From Isoetes taiwanensis (Eukaryota; Streptophyta; Lycopodiopsida; Isoetales; Isoetaceae), in the NCBI GenBank assembly GCA_021234155.1, contig JAJEKV010000124.1:866001-930000 (forward strand): a stretch of DNA of 64,000 bases, read 5' to 3'. Positions 29,392-41,304 of the stretch are shown here, in pieces. The position numbers and the translations under genes were made by a program. Every line of letters begins with the position of its first letter. The stretch's first letter is position 1. The notes beneath the pieces are model-generated. The model was not told the DNA's origin, did not search any database, and saw only the letters and a program-made list of their open reading frames with translations.

Positions 29392-30005
29392 AACCTCCTG
29401 GAGGTATGACCCGAACAAGCCCACGGATGTCGTATTCAATAACTCATGCAACGGCTCCCCAGTCACTAGTAACCGAACATACCACGCTCGGATATGGGCA
29501 AACGCTGGGCAGATCTGGAGGGCATGACATTCATCTTCAATGGCGCCCTGGTGACAACACTAACAAAGCCTCTCCTCCCGTGCTTCCCGAGTCCAATGCC
29601 CTGTCTCAATGCGGAGATGATGTGCACCCGTGCGAATGGAAGCTATAAGTCTGTGCTTCTTCATGGGCAAATGGGTGCACAAGTATTGGTGTGGGCCACT
29701 CGTGAGCCTAGGATTGACTTGCCGCTGATAGCGTGCCAGCTTAACGTGCGTCAGAGCATCTGCATCGCAGAGCTTGCGAAGGAAAGTAGCATCTAGGTAC
29801 AACTGTAGTGCATTGTGATCCTTCTTTGTCCGTACCTGTACGCATCTGTTTGCATGTACACCCCAATGTGAGAACGACTGAGATTGCTTGTCCTTCCAGC
29901 AGGCTTTGAGGCATTGGGGACCCTTGCTACGGCCAAAGCAAGGTTGGGAAAATGTATATCACCCATAGTGACCACCTTCTGGAAGTAAATAATATGGTGT
30001 TCCAA
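29392..30005 (-). pseudogene. LINE-2 ORF2 C-terminal region
   Basis: RKLCDADALTHVKLARYQRQ, HRLIASIRTGAHHLRIETGH and then C-x2-C/H-C residues read across frames. They match the LINE C-terminal region that follows the polymerase. Frames are broken. Confidence 0.6.
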
Positions 30006-30107
30006 TGCAGCCCGTTGAAGGGGTAGAAAACCTATCTCCTGGAGTAGGATCTGGTATGGAACTGTGGACTTTACCCCAAGGGCTCATGCCAAGAAGGCTT
30101 TCTGCAC

Positions 30108-31313
30108 CTAATCGAGATCAATCCAAGTGGTGAGGGATATTACGGAACCCCAAACTTCTGTCCCATATAGGAGGACCGGCTCGACCAAGGCCCTAAACAA
30201 GTGTGACTGGTAGCCCCAAGCATACAACTCTGCCTTGTGGCTATTGTTCTGCATGGCATATAGTGCTTTCCAACCCGTCGTGACCCGCAACCTGATGGCA
30301 GCATTCCAGTTGGTGGTAGTAGAGAACTCGATCCCCAAGTACTTGTAGGTCGGAGCCACGTCTACATCTTGTCCCTGGTAAGTGAATGAGGGAAGCCTTG
30401 GCTGACGGGATGATGAAACTAGCAGCACCCTAGTTTTGGCCAAGTTAACTCGCATGCCAGTGAATCGGCAAAAAGTGTCAAGAGCCATCCAGGTGACGTT
30501 GCATGTCCTCTGGAGTATAGGCCAGGAGGTTGACATCGTCAGCATATATGAGTTGCCGGATTGTGTGATGCATGAGATGGGCACCCGTACCTCCGTGCTC
30601 AGAAAGCCAATCTTCCAGCTGGTCAATGTATATGCCAAAGAATGTGGGGGAGAGGGTGCAACCCTTACGTACTCCAATACTGTCCTGATGATGTGATACG
30701 GCCTGAGCATGCCTCGTATAGCCTGTATATTGCGTTCTGCAAGTCAAGGGGGGCCCCCAGCTGCCACAATCTATCCCATAACTTGTCTCGAGGCACTATG
30801 TCAAAACCTTTTGCGAAATCTACAAAACAATAGTACAGCTTTTGACGGCGATTCCTACTATCCTCAATCATTGTGCGTAGAGGGAATGCCTGGGCCGAAA
30901 GCCTACTTATGTGAGAACTCTCACATCTGCCTCTTCTGCCCATATTGTTAGCCGCTGCTCATGCCAGCCAACAGTTTTGCAAAGAGAGACCTGATAATAG
31001 TGCGATAGTTGGCTGGGCATTGAGGGTCCCCTGCCTTGTATATGGGCACAACTCTACTAGTGGTCCACTGCAGAGGGAAGCCTTCCTGCAATGCTTTATT
31101 GAATAGCATCGTGAGGATAGACATCAGTGGAGGTCCAGCCCGTTTCAGAAGTTCCGCATGTATGCCATCTAAATCTGTTGCCTTTCCATTAGCTAGGTGT
31201 TGCAGGCCCATGATGACATTCCCCTCTCTAATGACCAGAGCCAGGCCCATATGTGGAGGTACTGGTGCCCGGCCCCGAGCGGATCGTAAAGCTGTTGCAA
31301 GTACTGTACCCAT
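30108..31313 (-). pseudogene. LINE-2 reverse transcriptase (frameshifted)
   Basis: Blocks in order on the minus strand: ANGKATDLDGIHAELLKRAG, WTTSRVVPIYKAGDPQCPAN (31313-30948), KLYYCFVDFAKGFDIVPRDK (about 30830), RKGCTLSPTFFGIYIDQLED and LIYADDVNLLA (about 30530), then MRVNLAKTRVLL and YKYLGIEF (30440-30320). At least three frame changes occur. The YADD motif is retained. Confidence 0.85.
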
Positions 31314-31867
31314 TGCTCCGAGGTGATGTTCCTTGTGGGATGTACAGCCTTGCTCAATACCTTTCTCCAGAATATCTTGGGATGTCGATCCAGGAGACCA
31401 AACATCTGTTGATGGTGCTCTGCGAGGTATCTGGCTTTCTTGTTCTTGAGGAAGGAGCGGTATTGACTAATGGCCTATGGGCGGGAGGTGGGATCAGTCA
31501 CTTGTCGGAGTTCAGCACCCATCATCGAACCACTGTTGTGGGGGAAGGTGGTAGCGCCGGAGGTTCTCCATGAATGGCCTCTCCCAAAGCATCTTTCAGT
31601 AGCTGTCAGAAGCAGGTGAGTCAGCTGAACAGATTGCTGCTGAAGTGTGGAGAGTTGCAATAGTCCCGCCAAATCATGCTCAAGCATCTGGGCATAGGTC
31701 CCTGCACGGTCGTAGTCTAGGCGCAGCTGGGGCACCTGGGGTGTTGAGGCAATGGATGCACGGGAAGCCTGCCAATGTATATACACGAACAGGGGCTGGT
31801 GGTCTGAGTCCACTTCCTCGTCCCGAGTGTCTGTTCCAATGAAAAAATGGGTAACCAGGTGCAGATC

Positions 31868-32579
31868 CTATTTTTGGACCAGGACGTAATCCACCACACT
31901 GAAGCTGCCCCCTTGGTTCTCCTGTCTACAAGTGCAGCGGCTGGAACACGGCCATTGTGCCAACCCACTACAAATAACCAGGTCAAAGATACTACCCAAC
32001 AACAACAACTGTCTGCCATAGCATGAAATATGGTTGTCATCTGATATCCTTGACCAAGCCACCTCTGCGGGGTTCAACTGCAAGACATCCTCTACTAGGG
32101 GCTCAAATTTTGGGACCTGTTCGGCTCCTGTGCGTGCATTAAAGTCTCCAAACAGTATGACCTTACCCAACTGTTTGTGCTACTATATGTCATCATATAG
32201 ATCGACATAGGGATCCAATCTATCCACATTCGAATGAGTCTTATAAAAGTTGCTTTCGGCATGTGGAAAGTAGCATGCTGCTACGAAGAGGATGCTACTA
32301 TCATGCTGGACGCGCATCCACAAGTAGCGATTGTACTTGTCTGTTTTGTGTAGCAAGACTGACTGCCCCAAGGTTGCACGATAGTAGCAGGGCCCCATGC
32401 CCTCGCTTGAAAGTGCATTCATTGAACACCGAGAAATGCAGATAGCCTGGGAGGTTTGGCAGTTTGTGCCCTGCATGTTCCCATGTTTCTATGAGGAAAA
32501 TGAGATCCATATCTGGTGCAATAGATTTGAGACTCTCCCATTTCTGCCAAGGGAAGCCCCGACAGTTCCAAGATACCAT
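31868..32579 (-). pseudogene. LINE-2 endonuclease domain (frameshifted)
   Basis: MVSWNCRGFPWQKWESLKSI, DLIFLIETWEH, FVAACYFPHAESNFYK and KVILFGDFNARTG are the successive APE-type endonuclease blocks, in three frames. The region is upstream of the polymerase, as expected. Confidence 0.8.
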
Positions 32580-32724
32580 CCGGAGGCACAGTTCCTATTT
32601 GTTGGCATCATGACGATCTATTTTAGCTGCAAGGGGAGCAGTGTGCGGTGCCTGAGCAGCAATTGCGCGAACAGTTGGAGCAGCAGGAGCAGGAGGTGTA
32701 GGTGGTAGCCCTACTAGAGTGGCC

Positions 32725-32810
32725 CCATTGCTACCGCTACAGGAGATGCTCTTCTGGCTCCACCGGAAGAGTGGCAGCCGGAAGAGCATCTCCTGTAGCG
32801 GTAGCAATGG
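32725..32810. repeat. Perfect inverted repeat, 30-bp arms
   Basis: Bases 32725-32754 are the exact complement of 32781-32810, separated by 26 bp. The arms begin CCATTGCTACCGCTACAGG. It lies in the leader of LINE-2, just upstream of its endonuclease. The perfect match suggests recent origin or template switching during reverse transcription. Confidence 0.95.
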
Positions 32811-32939
32811 TGATACAGGGCTAGAGATCTTGACGTAGCTAGAAGGCATGGTCCAAGGTTAGAGACACTATAAGGTAGCCAGGAAGTTGGAAATGGAGGA
32901 AGTTGGTAGGGCTAGAGAGACTAGAAGGTAGCTAGATAG

Positions 32940-33175
32940 TTGGAAATGGAGTGGGGCTAGAGAGAGAAAGTGGAGAAGGGGCTAGAGAGAAAAGGAGGGT
33001 CCAGGCACTAGAGAGAGAAAGTGGAGAAGGATATAGAGAGAGGAGGGTCCAAGCACTAGAGAGAGAAAGTGGAGAAGGATATAGAGAGAGAACGAGGGTC
33101 CAGGCGCTAGAGCGAGAAAGTGGAGATGGAGCTACAGAGAGAAGGAGGGTCCATGCACTAGAGAGAGAAAGTAAC
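32940..33175 (-). repeat. Purine-rich tandem repeat at the LINE-2 5' end (~55 bp unit)
   Basis: Four to five units each contain gagagagaaagtggag, then ctagagagaa..ggagggtcca. They lie at the 5' limit of LINE-2 on its strand, the place where some LINEs carry promoter monomers. Confidence 0.8.
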
Positions 33176-33731
33176 CACACTTAAAAACAACTATTATTTT
33201 AGAAATCACACTTGAAAACCATAACTATTTTAAAAAGCCATATCTTGATAACTACGCTTCAAAAAACTTGTATATAGATATTTGTTATGCACTAGCATCT
33301 CTAGTGATAATCAATACAACAAAAGGGTGGATCCTTCATGGAAATCGTTATCCAATGGGCCCCAACCTTTCCAAGGCTTTATCCCATACCCCAGACCATA
33401 TAAATATTCTGTTCAACCATATGTTATTTTGTAGTAAAACCGGGGATAGGTTCAATATTGCATACGTTTTATACTTAAAATGTAAGTTTCATATGATATG
33501 GCACTATTTTAAAATATAATATGTAAAAAAAAGGGGCAAAAGAAATGGCATCGGATTATTTTGCGTACATGAAAAGAACTCAATCGTGCACACGAGGTTT
33601 TTTTTTCCCTTATGCGAAACAATGCAAATTGTGTATACAAGTTTATGAAGACAAAAAAAAGTTCCGCGTACGCGAAATACATTGTTTCGGGTACGCAAAA
33701 CTATTTTGGGGCATCAGAAACAGTGTATCCC
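33176..33731. other. Non-coding stretch with cgtacgcgaa motifs
   Basis: AT-rich. From 33540 on it carries repeated short words (gcgtac, tacgcgaa, gtacgcaaaa), also found at 35330-35400 and 38700-38840 around LINE-3. No gene. Confidence 0.4.
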
Positions 33732-34405
33732 ATCGATCCGAGACATCGGATCGCCATTCTAGAATGGGGCGAGCATGCATATCTTGCATGCATGCATGCG
33801 GCGCATGCCCTTTCTGGTTGGGAGTTCGCTATTTTAGGTGCGGTTCTGCATCAACGTCTCATCGGCGCTTCCTCTTCTCTCTCAGCAGTACCTTATTCTC
33901 TTTTCTTTGAACCCACCCTTCCCCCCTTCTTTGTTTATTGTATTTGTCGCCTGGCACGCGTGACTAGCCCCTCTATTTGAAGAGGTTTTTTGTTTTATTG
34001 TCGCGTGGCACGCGTGATCAGCCCCTCCACTCTGGGAGGTTTGTTTTGTCACGTTTTTTTTGTGTTGGTGATGTGCAGGTATAGGTTGACGAGCGGCATC
34101 TGTTTCGACGTCTCCATTCGTGGGTTTTGGGAGCGATTTCTCTGCCGTACGTTTGTCCAAGCCCCTTGCCGAAGGCTTATCACTAGGATTTTTCCTCGAA
34201 AACCCGAAAGGGCGGGATTTTTTAATCCCGGTGATAAGCTTTCGGCAGGTGCACCAGCCAAACATCTATTAACATTGTATTTTATGGGGTCCAAATTATA
34301 TAATTGGATATTCCCTTTATTTTTCATGTGTAGTTCGCATGTGTGCGGCTACCTACTATCCACCATTGTAGAAAATCTGCTGAGATGAATGAGAAGCCTA
34401 GTCTA
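33732..34405 (+). repeat. 674-bp direct repeat, copy 1
   Basis: Near-identical to 34631-35301 (a few per cent differences). It includes a double ggcacgcgtga unit and an 80-nt hairpin. The two copies are separated by 225 bp, part of which repeats the internal ttagcagtaccttattctc segment, so the duplication arose by unequal exchange. The function is unknown. Confidence 0.9.
34167..34247 (+). repeat. 80-nt hairpin element
   Basis: TGCCGAAGGCTTATCAC pairs with GTGATAAGCTTTCGGCA (one G-T pair). The loop has the conserved core cgggattttttaatcccg. Confidence 0.8.
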
Positions 34406-34630
34406 GTCCTCTTCTCTCTTAGCAGTACCTTATTCTCTTTTCTTTGATTCCAAGCAGGGTAGGGGCTTCTCCCTGCTTGGTTTGGCCAATTTGGCGTTTC
34501 TTTCATGCTGTGGCATGTCCCTTCTCGGACTTGGCTCTTCTTTAGCCTTCATCCTGTGACCTTCGTCCTCGATCCCAGTTTTGTTAAGGAATGGTTTGTT
34601 GGTTTCATGCGAGCCCCATTCTAGAATCCG

Positions 34631-35301
34631 ATCGATCCGAGACATCGGATCGCCATTCTAGAATGGGTCGAGCATGCATGTCTTGCATGCATGCATGCAG
34701 CGCATGCCCTTTCTGGTTGGGAGTTCGCTATTTTAGGTGCGATTCTACATCAACGTCTCATCGGCGCTTCCTCTTCTCTCTCAGCAGTACCTTATTCTTT
34801 TTTCTTTGAACCCACCCTCCCCCCCTTCTTTGTTTATTGTATTTGTCGCCTGGCACGCGTGACCAGCCCCTCTATTTGAAGAGGTTTTTGTTTTATTGTC
34901 GCGTGGCACGCGTGATCAGCCCCTCCACTTTGGGAGGTTTGTTTTGTCACGTTTTTTTGTGTTGGTGATGTGCAGGTACAGGTTGGCGAGCGGCATCTGT
35001 TTCGACTTCTCCATTCGTGGGTTTTGGGAGCGATTTCTCTGCCTTACGTTTGTCCAAGCCCCTTGCCGAAGGCTTATCACTAGGGTTTTTCCTCGAAAAC
35101 CGAAAGGGCGGGGTTTTTTAATCCCGGTGATAAGCTTTCGGCAGGTACACCAGCCAAACATCTATTAGCATTGTATTTTATGGGGTCCAAATTATATAAT
35201 TGGATATTCCCTTTATTTTTCATGGGTAGTTTGCATGTGTGCGGCTACCCACTATCCACCATTGTAGAAAATTTGCTGAGATTAATGAGAAGCCTAGTCT
35301 A
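34631..35301 (+). repeat. 671-bp direct repeat, copy 2
   Basis: Second copy of 33732-34405. It is followed by a gaaatac(a)ttg tract that matches the DNA before copy 1 and runs into the LINE-3 insertion site. Confidence 0.9.
35064..35143 (+). repeat. 80-nt hairpin element
   Basis: Same stem as at 34167; the core reads ggggttttttaatcccg, closer to the copy at 29.25 kb. Confidence 0.8.
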
Positions 35302-35427
35302 TTGTTGGTTTCATGCGAGCCCCATTCTAGAATTTCATGTACACCCCTTTTTTTCGAATTTTGTGTACGTGAAATACATTGTTTTGGGTTTGTGAAATAT
35401 TTTTGGGCACTAGAAATAGTGTATTTT

Positions 35428-38400
35428 TTTTTTTTTTTTTGAAGAACTGTGTCATCAATATATTAAAAGAATGGTAATGTTACAAAGCAAGTGAGGAGGA
35501 AGGAGAACTGCCCCAAAGAGACAGTGATACCTCGACACTCCACAACAAACTCACAGAAAAACTGCAACTCTACTGCTGTACAAACCGACCATCACCATCT
35601 ATAACACCCAAGAAGTCCCGCCAAATGGCAAATTTCCGCTCTACTAATCCCGGGAACACCAGAAAGCTTTGAAATAGCTTGTATCTGAGTCGAGGAATCA
35701 GAGAGGCTGCAGGCTGCTGAATCCCCTGAAAGATCCACAACCATCGCCGCTTCCAAATTAGCCACACCAACCAAGCCACGCACAGATGCAAGGCTTGCTT
35801 CCGCAAGAGCGGCCAAGCACCAGGATACACATGGGCAACAAATCGCTGCCTAGTCAATCTCACGAAGCGAGCCACGACCCAATCTCGGGCGGGCCGCAAG
35901 TGAGGGCATAAAACCGCACAATGCTCCCACGGTCTCACGATGAAGGCCACAACAAAGGGCGAGAGGGCTCACACCCGCCCTAAACCCGACTCACAAGGAC
36001 ATTCACCCGTCTACGGTGCACCACCGCAGAAGCACCCTAACCTTCGGTGGGGAAGTGAGCTCCATGTCCACGCCCAAACCGAAGCGCCATCGAGAACACG
36101 GAAGCTGCGCGAGACCACTTGCACGGGGGCAGAGAGTGTCATGAATAGCGGGACCCGGTAACAAGACCGCACAAAACAAGAAGACACAACATCCGGATGA
36201 ACCTTCCAAACCACGCACCACCACACCATCACGAGGGACTATAGATATGTGTAGCGGAATACTCCCGCCACTTGTTCCCGTGATAGCCCGATCCACGCCC
36301 CTCAAGTAAAGCGAAGCTCGAAAGAACTCCCCACGAAGCTAGCTGACCACCCCAATACCAATCCTCAAGGTGAGCACTGCAGCTCGCCTCCAACGGGCTA
36401 ACGTCCAGAGCATGCGATGGCGACCAAGGGCAAGTGCGCGGGGTAGAGGAACCCACAAGAAAGGAGAAGAGTGGTGATAAAGCGAGGCATAATCTAGCTG
36501 GAAGAGCACACGCACATGATCCCAAGCCCGCAACACCCCCGTGAGAAAAGGGGATGCATGTGGGAAAGGCCGAGACCATACAACAGCGGTGCCGGGGCAA
36601 CTCCACATGCATGAGACGGCTTCCCAAATGCCACACAATGGCGAAGAGATCGCAACAACAGCGCTGCACCAGGAGAAGATGCTCCATCCTGCAGAGTGCT
36701 CCAAACAAACTTGGAGACCAACACCTTACTATGCAGCGCCAAATCCAGAATGGCCAAGCCCCCATCCTCCCGGGAATGGAGACACTTCCACCAAGCCACT
36801 TTAACAACCGCCCCTTCATCATCCCCGCCCACACAAAATTTGAACAATCTTATCCAAAGCCACGTATCTTACCCTCAGAAGCTAACATCGCAGATGCTGT
36901 ATACACATGAGTGCTACAAAGTACTGACTTGGCAACAGTGATCCTACCTGCCATGGATAACTTGCTACCCTTCCACCAATTGAGGTGTTTTTGCGCAACC
37001 TCCGCAAAATCTCGATCCCACACCCTCCCGGAAACATCCCTCAAAGGGAATACCCAAATGACTTAGTACACACATTACACGGGAAGCACCTTCCAAGGGA
37101 ATAGAGCCAAACAAAGGGGGGCGGAGTCGGTGAGCCCATAATGCGAGCATTTACCCCAATTAAGAAGAATGCCCGAGGCCAAGGAGAAGGTATCCAGCGG
37201 ACCCTTCACATTCAGATTCCTCTCTTACGCCACCAAGAAGAGGAAAGTGTCATCGGCGAACCGGTTAATAATCGTTGGCTACCATCCCGCATCCGAAGCC
37301 CATCCACCACCCCCTCCTCCCACTGCAGACCAAAAACAAGCGAGACGGGGCCTCGCCACAATCGTAAACAAAAACGGGCGCCAAAGGGCACCCCCGACGC
37401 ACCCCCCTCGCCTAAGGAGAAAAAGGCGGAGGGTTAAGCCACCGACACACCACCGTAGTAGCCCGTGCTTTGACCTATGCGGCTTCATGGATCTCGTAAA
37501 GCGTGGACCACGACCAACGCTAACATCATGGCGGAACAAGAACTCCCCAGCGGACACTATCATAAGCTTTGGCAAAGTCAAGCTTAAGATAGGCAATGCC
37601 TTGACCTGTTCTCTGGCCCAATAAAAGGCCCTCATAAGGCTGCGGCAACATTAGTCAAAATGTTCCTCCGGGGAACAAACCGGTACACCTTACTAATAGA
37701 AGAAGTCAACAACGGCTTCAACTTCTCGCCGGGGCTTTCGCAATAATCTTGTACCAGAGGACAACAAGGAGATAGGCCTCCAATCATTAATGGTAGAAGG
37801 CTGCTTAACCTTAGGAATCAGAGAGAAATGCATGCGGTATTCAAGATCCTATCCATTTGAGAAGGCTGCAGCAACTCAAGATACACCGGTACATAGACTC
37901 ACCAGCCCACTCCCAATAAGTCCGAAAGAACTCCACGGGGATGCCATCCAGCCCGGGACATTTATCCTTGGCCATGCACATACATGCCTCCGCTAAATCC
38001 TCTCACGGAGAGCTCACGCTCCAAGCTCTCCGCGGTGATGAGGGAATAGATGGCTTAACCCGCCAAAACAAGCTCCCGCATCTCACGCTCATAGGGAAGA
38101 GTCGGCTGTGCGAAAAACCCGAGAAGCATGCACATCTTGCTGCAAATCAGCGGGATCCTCAAAGTGCGACCATCCCGGGCAAAGCAAGGGGCGCCATAGA
38201 TCTTTTGCATATCATTTGCCTAGCGGCTCAAGAACACCTTGGCGAACTTGTGTCCCCTCCTTCAACCCGGTGGGGCCGCCTTCACAGCGCCTCCTGCACT
38301 TTAACCAGCTCCAAAGCATCAATGCGGCTGCAACGCGCATTCTCCTAATACCATCGGAAGGTTGCGCGAATCTTCTCCAACTCGATAGAGACCATGCAAC

Positions 38401-38697
38401 TCCCGCGCTCTGCGCACCGTTGCCTACCAAAGACCTTGGCAAACCGCTTAACCCTGGCCAACGCAGTCACCATACCAGACATACCCTTCAGAGATGAAAA
38501 GGTATCAAGCCACAACTCCTGGCACTGGGCCGAGAAATCCGCATCAGCCAGAAGCCGGGTGTTCAAACGGAACACCGTCCTAGAGGGCCGAGAGGCAACC
38601 GCACCCTGACTGGACACAACCTGAGGGTAATGATCAGAAATGGAGGTAGACAGAATGTTCCTCCGGCGTAAAGAGGGCACACCATCCAGTGCGCATG
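35428..38697 (-). mobile_element. 5'-truncated antisense L1 LINE (LINE-3)
   Basis: GAAATAGTGTATTTT flanks it on both sides (35413-35427 and 38698-38712). The 3' end is a T run at 35424-35440 (poly(A) on the minus strand). It contains the ORF2 part from the endonuclease-polymerase linker (38680) to the C-terminal Cys-His region (35950-35570). GDDEGAVVKVAWWKCL and GLAILDLALHSKVLVSKFVW match LINE-1 closely, so it is the same family. Many frameshifts and stops make it a dead copy. Confidence 0.9.
35570..35950 (-). pseudogene. LINE-3 ORF2 C-terminal region
   Basis: The minus frame reads HLCVAWLVWLIWKRRWLWIF and LIPRLRYKLFQSF. These are homologous to LINE-1 28690-28850 and form the end of the polyprotein before the poly(A). 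Confidence 0.8.
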
Positions 38698-38712
38698 GAA
38701 ATAGTGTATTTT

Positions 38713-39937
38713 GCGTATGCGAAATTCAAAAAAAAAAAAAAGGCGAGGGGGGAGGTGCGGATGTATACACTTCGCGTACGAGAAGAACTTTTCGCATACG
38801 CTGTTAAGAAGGTTTCACGTACGCGAAAGTTTTTTTCCGACAGGTGAGAAAAATACAAAAAATACGTTTTTTACATCAAAAATATATATTTTTTAACTTT
38901 ATATGTCAGTAATTCAGGCATAAGAGTTGGTTTGCAAAGGATGCTGAAAATCTTTCTTGGGCTTAATCTATATGTGGCCATTAAGGGTAACAAAAGCTGC
39001 TACAGTTGGGCTAACAAATGGATCAGTTGTTGGAAACCATGGAGAGGTTCCTATAGTAATTGGTTTTAGCAGAAGAAGGATGGTTTACCACTATAGTATG
39101 TTGAAGCCGAAGAAGATGTTGAATGACTCCATTCGTAGTACTTAACTTGTCCATTCATTCTACTTTATGTTAGTAGTTTCTTATTTCTCCCTGGATCTTC
39201 TGGGTTCCCTCTAGATATTCAGGGTTTTTTATGTGCTGGAATTCTTCCAATATGATTCTTATGGAATCATGTATGTGCTGTAACTTTATATCATATGAAT
39301 GAATACAAAATCTACCGTGCCTTCAAAAAAAAAAAAAATAATAAATTTGGTTTCATACATATGAAACCTATCCCTGAGAAAAACAACACATGTGTTAAGC
39401 AAAAACAACACAAAGAACCATGCATAGCATTTAGGAAAGTCAGAATAAATGCGTGCTTGGCTTTTTATTGCTATATTTTTAGCAGAAACAACAGCAAAAA
39501 TCCACGTATAGACTATTTTTGGGGTGGTTGTGTAAAGATTTTGATTCATATTCATATTCAATCCATCAGAGTACATAGAACAAGTGATACATTTCACAAG
39601 GCTATATACATGAAAGCCACGTATATAGATAACGAGATAACGACGATATCTGTTAGATTACTACTTACAACATGTGGCTCTACCAACTATTAAATAGCTA
39701 GCACATGACTCCACGTGTTAGTCACATGCATAAGCATTATCTAGTATAGCAATGATGAAGAAATGACTGATTAACTGCAAGAACACACATATGGAATCCA
39801 CCATACGCACCATAGTATCTGCCAACGTGCAGATGCTCCCTACCATATCTAGACAATAAGTCATCTAGATTGTGGATCTAGTGTAAATGAGGAACTGCAA
39901 GCGTTATAAGAACCTTGGTTGCTAGACTGTTGGTTAC
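38713..39937. other. Non-coding stretch with a probable LINE tail
   Basis: 38713-38840 continues the cgtacgcgaa-rich DNA. Around 39150-39340 the sequence resembles a 3'UTR and ends gccttcaaaaaaaaaaaaaa, as the other LINEs do (cttcaaaa). That suggests a strongly 5'-truncated LINE of unknown start. No matching duplication was found. No gene is supported. Confidence 0.4.
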
Positions 39938-40480
39938 TGTAACGAACCTAGTGGCTTACTTTGTCTCAATATAGGATGGTGTAGATTATCTAACGACCTT
40001 GTTGATATGCGTCCACGGGTTATGCTAGTGGTGGCATTTAAAACTATAGAAATATATTAGCAAAGGTTACATAAGCAGAAGGTGTTAGATTAATGTGTTT
40101 TGGTCTTGTACGAAATTATCTTATGAATGAGAGTATTAATATTGGGATGTATCTATAAGTCTTATGAAGAATGCGGTATTCAGAGGAAGAGACTGGGCAT
40201 GAAGTTGCGCGAGCAGAGCGTTTTCCCGAGTCATCCTCAGTGACCTATAAGGAGGAGAATTCGGAGTGACCTGTTGAGCTATAGGAGGAGAATTCGGAGT
40301 GACCTGTTGAGCTATAGGAGTTGTAGTATGCCAAGACTCAGAGGAGTTTGGTCTTGTATGTAATTATCTGATCAATGGGACTATACTTTATTGAGCAAGT
40401 ATACGAGTATCTTGGATGTTTAACTTAGATGTTAAACGTGTCGGTGCAACGGCCTAGGCCAAGGGGCTAGGTCCGTTTCA
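39938..40480 (+). repeat. 5' LTR
   Basis: 543 bp, with an internal 33-bp tandem duplication (ggaggagaattcggagtgac...) near 40251-40320 that is also present in the other LTR. Confidence 0.97.
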
Positions 40481-40481
40481 G

Positions 40482-40493
40482 TGGTATCAGAGC
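40482..40493 (+). promoter_or_regulatory. Primer-binding site (initiator tRNA-Met)
   Basis: TGGTATCAGAGC, one base after the LTR, is the standard complement of the 3' end of plant initiator tRNA-Met. Confidence 0.93.
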
Positions 40494-41282
40494 GGAAAGT
40501 TCCGACACCTTCGGGCTGTGGGAATTAGGGGCTAAGAGTTCAAGAGGTTCTACTATAAAGTAGAATGGTTTGGTGATTGGTAAATGCACCAGCCAAGATG
40601 AGTTAAGAGGAACAAGAAACGAGCATGGGTCTAAGAAATTGATAGTATCTTAAGTTTTGATTTTGTTCTGTGCTATGTAAGCTAGAAAAGCTAATGGAAT
40701 GCAGTTCATCAAGGAGCTAAACTTGGTCAAAAGTTACCGAAAATAGGATCAAATGTTAAGACGGATGTTTTCATGCAAGGCATGGACAGCGGGCCATGAT
40801 AATTGTGAAGGTACATTCCTACAAATTTCGATAACTAGTAGATTGTCTAATGGTGGACCACGTCGCCGTGTTACTTTAAAGTAGACCATGTGTAGGGAGT
40901 TGTAGTGCTTTAACAAAATCAGTGCTAGGGTTGTGAGGGCCCATGAACAGTGCTTAAAGAGGTAAACTCAAGGGTTAGGAAGTTGTTAGCTATGTTGAGT
41001 AGGTTCTTTTTGTGAGAAGTCATAGTAAATTATGTTCATAATCTTTTAGGTTCCCTTGAATTTACTTGTGTGGGTTGTATAGCCATAAGATACACAGATG
41101 GGAGATGTGATTATGTTTTATTTGTCACTCTTGGATTTGGCCACCCAAGATGTGTCATATGAATACATATCTAGTCCGAGCTAATGTAAGGTGGTTGGGG
41201 GCAGGGCCCAACCAAGCAATGTAGTGTGGTGTGTGGTCACATGTCCAGTTGGATGCTGCCTAGTGGCGTGACGTTAAAACTA

Positions 41283-41304
41283 CTATCTATCTATCTATCT
41301 ATCT
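41283..41304 (+). repeat. CTAT microsatellite inside the LTR element
   Basis: About five tandem ctat units. Confidence 0.9.

Larger units (their letters stand above)
29190..33180 (-). mobile_element. Antisense non-LTR retrotransposon of a second lineage (LINE-2)
   Basis: The minus strand, from high to low coordinates, holds a tandem-repeat leader (33175-32940), endonuclease blocks (32579-31868), reverse transcriptase (31313-30108) and a C-terminal Cys-His region (29802-29392), all in changing frames. The polymerase blocks (NGKATDLDGIHAELLK, CFVDFAKGFDIVPRD, LIYADDVNLLA) differ clearly from those of LINE-1 and LINE-3, so it is a different clade; I cannot assign it. No target duplication was found. 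The limits are the microsatellite and the leader repeats. Confidence 0.8.

Noticed and set aside
32951-33184. Repeat-encoded protein with ERESGEG units
   Set aside because: The frame is open only because a purine-rich tandem repeat lacks stops.
38957-39145. Short plus-strand ORF before the poly(A) at 39.33 kb as a gene
   Set aside because: 62 codons without a recognisable domain; more likely part of a truncated retroposed tail.
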